Source: Desulfobacteraceae bacterium
Lineage (GTDB): Bacteria > Desulfobacterota > Desulfobacteria > Desulfobacterales > SURF-15
DNA length: 22,730 nt
Direction of reading: 5' to 3'
NCBI GenBank assembly: GCA_003599475.1
Contig: QZKK01000137.1
Coordinates: 1 to 22,730, forward strand
The translations under genes and the position numbers were made by a program. How positions within the stretch are numbered: position 1 is the stretch's first letter; every line of letters starts with the position of its first letter. Below are positions 15,073 to 21,441 of the stretch, piece after piece. The notes under the pieces are model-generated. The model worked only from the letters and a program-made list of their open reading frames with translations, ran no database searches and had not been told where the DNA came from.

Positions 15073-16797
15073 ATGGGTCTAAGACCGTTGATCGTACGCC
15101 TGGGGAACGGATCCATCGCCAGAGCCAGGACGCCGGCCGTCGTACTGGGGCATTTTCAGGGGATTGCACCCGGTGGCGCCGAACTCGAACTCGATGAGGT
15201 GCTTCGAGGCGCGATTCTTACTTTCGTGACAAACCGCAGCCTGAGAGGAGAGCCTGGCGACTTTTTTGCGATTCCCGCATTGCTCGGTGCGGTGTTTGCC
15301 CAGGCGGTCGTCGTTGTCGGGCTGGGGCCTCCGGACGTTTTTTCAAAGCATGCGGTCGCAGAGCGGGGATACCCGGCCCTTCTCACCCAGATCTCGCATC
15401 GGTTGATCGAAGGGCTTCTGGCAACGGATCTGATCCCCTTTGCGACGGTCCCTCTCGGTGCAGGAGGAGGAGGGCTTCCGGTGCGCGCAGCCGTGAAGGC
15501 ATATGTGCTTGGCATCTGCAGCGCACTCCTCTGCCTGGATTCCGGCCGGCGGATCAACGAATTTGCGATCGTGGAAGCCGATAAGGAAAAGATGATCGAG
15601 CTGCGCAGTGGACTGGAAGAGGCGCAGGAAGAGCTTGCCGGGCAATTCCGATTCGACATCCGGGAATTGGAGATCGATTCGGATACGCGGCCTTTTTCGA
15701 CATCATCCGTCTCATCCATCGGGAGGACGACGCATCTTTCCGCTCGGCGAAAAGACAATAAATTCACTTACAGCATCTTCAGCCAGTGTCCGGTGCAGCC
15801 GATGGTTTCCATCGAAATCCAGGATCGCACGCTTCGGCAATTCATGAACGATCTGATCGGTTATATCGAAAGCGGGAAAAACGCCGGTGAAATAAAAGAG
15901 ATTGCCGCTACTTTTTACGAACTCCTGGTGCCGGTTCAAATCCGCGATCTGGTTCGAAGCTATGCGGGACGGGAATCGCTGATCTTCAACCTCGAACCGT
16001 CTCTTGCCGAAATCCCATGGGAGATGCTCTACGACCGCCAGGCGGAAGCCTTTCTCGGGGAACACAGGGTCAGCCGGCAGATCATGAGAGAGGAGACCTT
16101 TCGCCTGTCGGCTCGCGCAATGGACAAACCGTCCGGAATCGACATCCTCATCCTTGCCAACCTCTCGGGAGATCTCGAACATTCCGAGTGCGAGGGGCGT
16201 GAGCTGAAGGAATACTTTCGAAAGCTGAGCCGTTGTCGAAGTCTCCCCGTACGGGTCGATCTTCTCACCGGGGCCGACCTTCCCGGGAAAAAGAAAAATG
16301 CGGCTGTCCTCAAGGCGCTTTTTCAGGGCCGTTATGAGATCGTCCACTACTGCGGGCATGCATACTACGATGCGGTCGATCCTGAAAAAAGCGGCTGGAT
16401 GATCGATCTGGAGGGACCTCAGGTCGTCCGGGCCTACGAGCTCTCCAAGCTGCCGCAGCCTCCGCTGATCGTCTTTGCCAATGCATGCCAATCGGCCGCC
16501 ATGGGAGCGACGCATTATATTCCGTCCGGCGGATTCTCCCACAGCCTGGCCGGTGCTTTCATCAAAGCCGGGGTGGACCTATACATCGGAAATCTGGTCG
16601 AAGTGGCGGACAGCTCCGCCCACACGTTTGCGAAATCGTTCTATGAATTTTTCTTCGGGGAGGGGAGAAGCATCGGCGCTGCGCTCGGCAAGGCACGGCG
16701 GAAAATCATCGAGAATAAGAGACTGGCCGATCCGACATGGGCAAATTACGTGCTCTACGGCTCGCCGGAATTCCGGCTGGGCTTATATGAAACTTGA
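15073..16797 (+). CDS. CHAT-domain (caspase-like) protease with N-terminal M17-like domain
   Basis: A 574-residue protein. Residues 1-175 resemble the non-catalytic N-terminal domain of leucyl aminopeptidases (M17_N, macrodomain-like): GGAELELDEVLRGAI, LRGEPGDFFAIP and AVVVVGLGPPDVF; no M17 catalytic domain follows. A helical stretch and a Ser/Arg linker (about 209-230, STSSVSSIGRTTHLSARRK) lead to the CHAT domain (about 285-574): EIPWEMLYD, catalytic His429 in VHYCGHAYYD, Cys472 in IVFANACQSA, and late WANYVLYGSPEF. CHAT domains are caspase-related peptidases, often effectors in regulated proteolysis or defence. ATG 15073 has GAGG six bases upstream; ATG 15061, which overlaps the C11 stop as ATGA, is equally possible. 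Repeats start at its stop codon. Confidence 0.85.
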   Translation: MGLRPLIVRLGNGSIARARTPAVVLGHFQGIAPGGAELELDEVLRGAILTFVTNRSLRGEPGDFFAIPALLGAVFAQAVVVVGLGPPDVFSKHAVAERGYPALLTQISHRLIEGLLATDLIPFATVPLGAGGGGLPVRAAVKAYVLGICSALLCLDSGRRINEFAIVEADKEKMIELRSGLEEAQEELAGQFRFDIRELEIDSDTRPFSTSSVSSIGRTTHLSARRKDNKFTYSIFSQCPVQPMVSIEIQDRTLRQFMNDLIGYIESGKNAGEIKEIAATFYELLVPVQIRDLVRSYAGRESLIFNLEPSLAEIPWEMLYDRQAEAFLGEHRVSRQIMREETFRLSARAMDKPSGIDILILANLSGDLEHSECEGRELKEYFRKLSRCRSLPVRVDLLTGADLPGKKKNAAVLKALFQGRYEIVHYCGHAYYDAVDPEKSGWMIDLEGPQVVRAYELSKLPQPPLIVFANACQSAAMGATHYIPSGGFSHSLAGAFIKAGVDLYIGNLVEVADSSAHTFAKSFYEFFFGEGRSIGAALGKARRKIIENKRLADPTWANYVLYGSPEFRLGLYET

Positions 16798-16834
16798 TTC
16801 AAGATTCAAAGATTCAAAGATTAAAAATTCAAAA
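16796..16834 (+). repeat. Tandem repeat tail, GATTCAAA units, overlapping the CHAT stop codon
   Basis: Four successive 7-8 bp units (GATTCAA, GATTCAAA, GATTCAAA, GATTAAAA) and ATTCAAAAT. The first unit shares two bases with the TGA stop at 16795-16797. Confidence 0.7.
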
Positions 16835-16860
16835 TAGCATGAGTTTCTAATGTTGATCAA

Positions 16861-16878
16861 ACTGGCCACCCGGCCAGT
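16861..16878. other. Perfect hairpin ACTGGCC-ACCC-GGCCAGT
   Basis: A seven-base stem with a four-base loop, 64 bp after the CHAT stop. It has no T-run on either side, so intrinsic termination is not supported; it could be the core of a repeat or a protein site. Confidence 0.4.
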
Positions 16879-16913
16879 GGCGACGCTCGTGTGAAACTAC
16901 ATGATAAGCGCTT

Positions 16914-17005
16914 TGCCACGAAGACACGAAGACACCAAGACACTACGGAATACCAATCAAATTCATATTCTTTCTTTGTGCCTGTGCCTTCGTGCCTTGG
17001 TGGCA
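16914..17005. repeat. Imperfect long inverted repeat with CACGAAGACAC units
   Basis: The left arm (16914-16943, GCCACGAAGACACGAAGACA and on) and right arm (about 16976-17005, CTGTGCCTTCGTGCCTTGGT and on) are imperfect reverse complements around an AT-rich centre. The left arm is related to the repeat at 521-551. The arms would form a long hairpin upstream of the P1 peptidase gene. Apart from this and the repeats before it, 16798-17094 holds no gene. Confidence 0.55.
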
Positions 17006-17094
17006 GTGATTTTTAAAAGCTTCTTTTTCGATCAAACTAGCCGCTTGAGCCGGCGTGACGCTGAATTTAACCATCAAAAAATGGAGGAGAGATA

Positions 17095-18199
17095 ATGCGC
17101 AGGGCGCGTGATTTGGGCATCCCTTTCTACGGCACCCCCGGACCTTTAAACGCCATCACCGATGTTCCGGGCGTACATGTCGGGCATACAACCCTGATTT
17201 CCGGGAAAGGAAAGCTTGAAGTGGGCAAAGGGCCTGTCCGAACCGGTGTCACGGCGGTTCTCCCGCGGGGGAAAAAATACGACCCTGTTTTTGCAGGGTG
17301 GTATACCTTGAACGGCAACGGGGAGATGACCGGAACCATCTGGGTGGAAGAATCCGGGTTTTTGGAGGGTCCGGTCATGCTCACCAACACCCACAGCGTC
17401 GGCATCGTCCGGGACGGAGTCGTGGCCTGGATGAGGGAAAACGCGCTCTACGATCCGATCCGCTGGAACGTCTTCTGGAGCCTTCCGGTCGTGGCAGAGA
17501 CCTATGACGGGCGTTTAAACGATATCAACGGTTTTCATGTAACGCGGGAGCATGTTTTTTCCACACTGGACGGCGCCTCGGGAGGGGCTGTTGCAGAGGG
17601 GAATGTCGGGGGAGGAACGGGCATGACCTGCCACGAGTTCAAGGCCGGCATCGGTACGGCATCGAGAAGAATCACCGATGAGGGGGGGGAATTTACGGTC
17701 GGCGTCCTGGTCCAGGCCAATTACGGTGCCCGGGAGACTCTGACGGTTTCCGGTGTCCCTGTTGGGCGAGAGATCACCGATCTGCGCCCGGTGCTCGGCT
17801 CGGAATGCGGATGTCCCGGAGCCGGTTCGATCATCGCGGTGGTCGCTACGGATGCCCCGCTTCTTCCGCATCAGTTGAAAAGATTGGCACGCAGGGGTTC
17901 CCCTGGGGATCGCCCGTGCCGGAGGGATGGGGGCCAACAGCTCGGGCGATATTTTCATCGCATTTTCGACGGCGAACCCGGGGGCTGCCCGGCGTTCGGG
18001 AAATGTCAAAATCGAGATGATTCCGAACGACCGGATGACTCCTTTTTTCGAGGAAACGGTCTATGCGACGGAGGAGGCGATCGTAAACGCACTCGTGGCT
18101 GCGGAAACCATGGAAGGGATAAACGGCAACACGGTTTATGCGATCCCGCACGATCGCCTGAAGGAGGCGCTTCTCAAATACAACCGCCTCCCCGATTAA
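17095..18199 (+). pseudogene. P1-family (DmpA-type) aminopeptidase, frameshifted
   Basis: The N-terminal part matches DmpA-like P1 peptidases: GPLNAITDVPGVHVGHTTL, GVTAVLPRG, NTHSVGIVRDGV, EGNVGGGTGMTCHEFKAGIG and ECGCPGAGSIIAVVATDAPL. At the GGGG run 17894-17897 (after LKRLARR) the frame breaks; deleting one G restores VPLGIARAGG, then GANSSGDIFIAFSTANPGAA with the nucleophilic Ser, and ends at 18199 as a 367-residue product of normal length. Uncorrected, the first frame runs to 18258 with unrelated sequence. These enzymes self-cleave just before the catalytic Ser and release N-terminal amino acids. ATG 17095 has a GGAGGAG ribosome site. A recent mutation or a base-call error in the G-run are both possible. 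Confidence 0.82.
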
Positions 18200-18254
18200 G
18201 ACCATTTCTTTCTGACCGCGCCCGCCGAGCTCTAATCTCGAATGTAGCCGTTTC

Positions 18255-18282
18255 TTGAATTGTGAAAACCCGTCCCTATATT
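18255..18282 (+). promoter_or_regulatory. Probable promoter of the PP2C phosphatase gene
   Basis: TTGAAT (18255-18260), 16 bp spacing, then TATATT (18277-18282, five of six). Transcription would start near 18289, 55 bp before ATG 18344. Confidence 0.45.
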
Positions 18283-18343
18283 CTGCCAATAAGGTCTTTT
18301 CTCAAGCTTATCAATGGAGAGATCGACGGAGAGATCGAAAAAC

Positions 18344-19363
18344 ATGATTCTTGAGCGCATTCGGACTTATCTTGTGGAGAAACGGTCCACCCTCACGGAG
18401 TGGCTCCGTACAAGCTCCGCCGACAAAAAGGCGGTCCTGCTCGGTCCTTCGAACCAGGAAGCGGTGCTCGCTCACCTGAGGGCTGTAGAAGAAGCCATTG
18501 CAGAAACCGAGTCGGGGACGCTTGGCGTATGCCAGGTATGCGGCGGCTCCGTTGATGACGACCTGCTCGAGGTGGATTACACGGCCAGTGTATGTATCGA
18601 GCACCTTTCGGCTGAAGAAATCGTTCGCCTGCAGGATGAACTGGAACTGGCCAAGACCGTTCAGAAGGCGCTGCTGCCTCAGGAGGCCCCCGTGATTCCA
18701 GGACTGGACGTTGCCGCATACAGCCGCCCGGCCGAGTTTCTGGCAGGCGATTACTTCGATTTCATCGCTTTCGGCGCAGATACCCACGGACTGCTCATTG
18801 CCGATGTGGCCGGCCACGGGGTGTCTGCAAGCCTGCAAATGGCAGGCCTTCAGGCACTCGCCCGCGCCAGTGTTCCGACCAGCCGCTCACCGTCCGAGGT
18901 GGTACACCGCATCCATGGTTTGTTCAGACACAATATCCGTTTCGTGACATTTGTGACAATGTTCATCGGCGCATTCAGCCCGGCCACCCGGACGCTCACA
19001 TACTGCAATGCAGGTCACAATCCGCCCCTGGTGCTTCATCCGGACCGCCGCTCGGAAACCTCGGTAAGCTGGCTGCGCCCGACGGGACCGGCCCTGGGCC
19101 TGGTCGAAGACTCCGAATTCGGCGAGCACGCATTGATCCTGAACCCGGGAGAGCTCTTGGTGATGTATACGGACGGGCTGATCGAAGCGTCAAACCCCGG
19201 CAACGACTCTTTTGGAGCGGATCAACTGGCAGGAGTCGTCGAACGATTGCACGATTCTTCGTCAAGAGAAGTGGTTCGAGGTATCCGGATGAGCTTAGAG
19301 GGATTTGTGATGGGCAAACCTCTTCTCGACGATATCACGCTGGTCGTCTGTAGAATCGTTTAG
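18344..19363 (+). CDS. SpoIIE/PP2C-type phosphatase with N-terminal DksA/TraR-like zinc finger
   Basis: A 339-residue fusion. Residues 1-90 look like a DksA/TraR module: helical start, then AIAETESGTLGVCQVCGG and a late VCIEH, giving C63, C66, C84 and H87 as probable zinc ligands (C-x2-C-x17-C-x2-H). A helix (LQDELELAKTVQKALLPQ) leads into a SpoIIE/PP2C phosphatase domain (about 120-339) with metal-binding Asp136 in AGDYFD, Asp154 in DVAGHG, Asp277 in YTDGLIEA and Asp329/330 in DDITLVV, and YCNAGHNPP. Such enzymes remove Ser/Thr phosphates in sigma-factor or antisigma partner-switching. No partner genes (RsbW or RsbV types) are adjacent. ATG 18344 is favoured by GGAGAG nine bases upstream; ATG 18314 is an alternative with no ribosome site. 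Confidence 0.85.
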   Translation: MILERIRTYLVEKRSTLTEWLRTSSADKKAVLLGPSNQEAVLAHLRAVEEAIAETESGTLGVCQVCGGSVDDDLLEVDYTASVCIEHLSAEEIVRLQDELELAKTVQKALLPQEAPVIPGLDVAAYSRPAEFLAGDYFDFIAFGADTHGLLIADVAGHGVSASLQMAGLQALARASVPTSRSPSEVVHRIHGLFRHNIRFVTFVTMFIGAFSPATRTLTYCNAGHNPPLVLHPDRRSETSVSWLRPTGPALGLVEDSEFGEHALILNPGELLVMYTDGLIEASNPGNDSFGADQLAGVVERLHDSSSREVVRGIRMSLEGFVMGKPLLDDITLVVCRIV

Positions 19364-19409
19364 GAGGAATATTGCTCGCCGCAGACGGCTTGAAAAAGAA
19401 AAATAATAA

Positions 19410-19967
19410 TTACGACCGCCGAAACCGTTTGCGACCGTCCTCGTAGAGATCGCCGCCATAGAGGTCGTTGACCACGATGGCCGGGAAATCTTCAACCGTG
19501 ATCCGGTGGATCGCTTCCGTACCCAGATCCGGGTAGGCGATGATTTCGGCGGTGCGGACGCATTCGGACAAAAGCGCCGCCGTACCCTCGACGGCGCCAA
19601 AGTATACGCACCCGTATTTCAATGCCGCCGCACGCACATCCTGTGAACGGCGTCCTTTGCCGATCATTCCTTTTAAACCACGCTCGATGAGCATCGGAGT
19701 GTAAGAATCCATGCGACCGGAAGTCGTCGGCCCGGCCGAACCGAAGGGCCTGCCCGGAGGGGGAGGGGTCGGACCTACGTAAAAAACGACCTGCCCGGCC
19801 GGATCGAACGGCAGCGCCTCATTGTGCCGGATTGTTTCCCACATCCGCTTATGGGCCGCATCCCTGGCGGTATATAAAAGCCCTGTGATCCGGACGCGAT
19901 CCCCCATGCGCAGCCCTTTCAACGATTCATCATCCAGCGGGGTCGTCAGCCGTACGATCTCGTTCAC
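19410..19967 (-). CDS. Fumarate hydratase class I, beta subunit (Fe-S hydro-lyase C-terminal domain)
   Basis: A 185-residue protein equal to the C-terminal domain of FumA/TtdB-type Fe-S hydro-lyases: LTTPLDDESLKGLRMGDRV, ITGLLYTARDAAHKR, YVGPTPPPPGRPFGSAGPTT followed by SGRMDSYTPML, KGMIGKG, and near the end the conserved EDFPAIVVNDLYGGDLY. With the alpha subunit it would interconvert fumarate and malate in the TCA cycle or propionate/syntrophic pathways; L-tartrate dehydratase is the nearest alternative. It starts at GTG 19967, whose last bases overlap the alpha stop (GTGA). It converges on the phosphatase gene with a 46-bp gap. Confidence 0.92.
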   Translation of the reverse strand: MNEIVRLTTPLDDESLKGLRMGDRVRITGLLYTARDAAHKRMWETIRHNEALPFDPAGQVVFYVGPTPPPPGRPFGSAGPTTSGRMDSYTPMLIERGLKGMIGKGRRSQDVRAAALKYGCVYFGAVEGTAALLSECVRTAEIIAYPDLGTEAIHRITVEDFPAIVVNDLYGGDLYEDGRKRFRRS

Positions 19968-20806
19968 AAGATCGCCTCCTTTCCGCGATGGGAATGACAG
20001 TCGATGTTGACAGCGACCGGAAAGCTTGCAATGTGCGTGGCAAAAGCCTCGATATGGACGCCCAGGGTGGTTACCCTTCCGCCGAATCCGGCAGGCCCGA
20101 TTCCAAGGCCGTTGATCCGCTCGACCAGTTCCTCTTCAATGGCGTTTAGCGTCGCATCCGGATTGGGTTTTCCCACGGGCCACAACAAGGCCTTCTGCGC
20201 CAGCAGCGCAGCCCTGGCAAACGGACCTCCCATGCCGACACCGATGACAAAGGGAGGGCTTGCATCAGGGCCTGCGCGATCGGCGACTTCGACGATGAAA
20301 TCCTTGGCAGCCTCCACCCCCTGTGCCGGAGTGAACATCTTGAGCGCACTGACATTGTCGCAGCCGGCCCCCTTGACCAAAAGGCCGAATTTGATCCGGT
20401 TCCCCTCGACGATTTCGGTGTTGATCACCGCCGGGGTGTTGTCGCCCGTGTTTGTTCGGATCAGGGGACTCTGCACTATCGACATACGCAGGAATCCGTC
20501 CCGGTATCCTCGCCGGACGCCTTCGTTGATTGCCGCGGTAAAGGAGCCTCCGACGATGCGGACATCCTGCCCGAGTTCCACGAATAACACCGCATAGCCC
20601 GTGTCCTGGCAGAAGGGCATCCTCTGGCCGGCGGCGACCTCGGCGTTTCGGATCAACTGCCGGAGGACTTCCTTGCCGGCTTCGGACTCTTCCAGCTTCA
20701 GGCTCCTGTGGAAAGCTTCGACCGTATCCGGTCTGAGCTCCGTGTTGGCATCGATGCAAAGGTTCCGGACCAGCGAGACGATCTCATCGAAATGAATTTC
20801 GCGCAT
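19964..20806 (-). CDS. Fumarate hydratase class I, alpha subunit (4Fe-4S domain)
   Basis: A 280-residue subunit equal to the N-terminal domain of class I fumarases/TtdA. It has PFCQDTG (Cys66, cluster ligand), GGSFTAAINEGVRRGYRDG, SIVQSPLIRTNTGDNTPAVI, LLVKGAGCDNVSALKMFTPA (Cys149), VIGVGMGG, and NIDCHSHRG (Cys270, cluster ligand). The position that is usually Cys before PP (FumA Cys224) is Ser183 (ASPPF, codon AGC), so the third ligand is either absent or supplied by another residue such as Cys149. ATG 20806 has a GTGAGGA ribosome site. It forms a two-gene operon with the beta subunit and lies 107 bp downstream of the receiver-domain frame on the same strand. Confidence 0.92.
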   Translation of the reverse strand: MREIHFDEIVSLVRNLCIDANTELRPDTVEAFHRSLKLEESEAGKEVLRQLIRNAEVAAGQRMPFCQDTGYAVLFVELGQDVRIVGGSFTAAINEGVRRGYRDGFLRMSIVQSPLIRTNTGDNTPAVINTEIVEGNRIKFGLLVKGAGCDNVSALKMFTPAQGVEAAKDFIVEVADRAGPDASPPFVIGVGMGGPFARAALLAQKALLWPVGKPNPDATLNAIEEELVERINGLGIGPAGFGGRVTTLGVHIEAFATHIASFPVAVNIDCHSHRGKEAIL

Positions 20807-20913
20807 CTTTTCCTCACGATACCGTGCAGCCCTGAAATCGGAGTTTCAGATTCTCTTCGAAAAGCTGCAGGAGAGTGTACCCGGATTCGCTGCAGGCGAC
20901 CCGAGCAAAGGTC

Positions 20914-21399
20914 TCAGACGGCCGCTCCATCCACCGCGCCCCGGATCGCAGCAAGGAGAAGATCTGCATTGTCCGCCTTAGACTGGTACGCGGAGGCTCC
21001 GGCACGGATCATCGCTTCCGCCTGGCCGTCCGGATAATACATCGAAAGCCCGATGATGCGGATGTCGGGAAATTCGGAATGGATGATCCGGGTGGCCTCG
21101 ATTCCGTTCATCCTCGGCATGCTGATGTCCATCAGGATCACATCGGGTCTGAGCTTCCGGGCCAAATGAACCGCCTCCTCCCCGTTGGATGCCTCCCCGA
21201 CCGTTTCGATGTCGGATTGCAGATCCAGCAGAGCCGAAAGCCCGTGACGCATCACCGCGTGATCGTCGACCAGCATCACACGGGTCTTTTTCCCGGCTTC
21301 CGGTGCAGTCGAAGGCGTGGAGATATCGATCGATCCGGCGGAGGACGGCTTCTTTGAATCCGGTCCGGCTGTTTTACTTTCTGCAGGCGGAGCCGTCAA
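20914..21399 (-). CDS. Receiver (REC) domain, in frame with the upstream histidine kinase
   Basis: A REC domain (about residues 39-155) with VMLVDDHAVMRHG, phospho-acceptor Asp in LMDISMPRMNG, Ser in GLSMYYPDG and Lys in YQSKAD. The sequence resembles NarL/LuxR-type receivers, but no DNA-binding domain follows; the gene stops after IRGAVDGAAV. The first 35 residues (PPAESKTAGPDSKKPSSAG) are a Pro/Ser linker. No good start or ribosome site exists: TTG 21399 is only nominal. Translating upstream gives FEVSSTPGKGTVVSL, the missing end of the kinase ATPase domain, directly after the TGA at 21444-21442. It is best read as the C-terminal part of a hybrid kinase. Confidence 0.75.
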   Translation of the reverse strand: MTAPPAESKTAGPDSKKPSSAGSIDISTPSTAPEAGKKTRVMLVDDHAVMRHGLSALLDLQSDIETVGEASNGEEAVHLARKLRPDVILMDISMPRMNGIEATRIIHSEFPDIRIIGLSMYYPDGQAEAMIRAGASAYQSKADNADLLLAAIRGAVDGAAV

Positions 21400-21441
21400 C
21401 GAAACGACGGTCCCCTTTCCGGGTGTACTGGAAACTTCAAA

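Noticed and set aside
13784..16797. A type III-E CRISPR (Craspase-like) locus
   Set aside because: The CHAT protein has no TPR domain, and neither a cas gene nor a spacer-repeat array is visible in the window.
20814..21005. Minus-strand frame of 63 codons next to the fumarase alpha start
   Set aside because: Most of it overlaps the receiver domain in another frame, and it has no ribosome site or domain.
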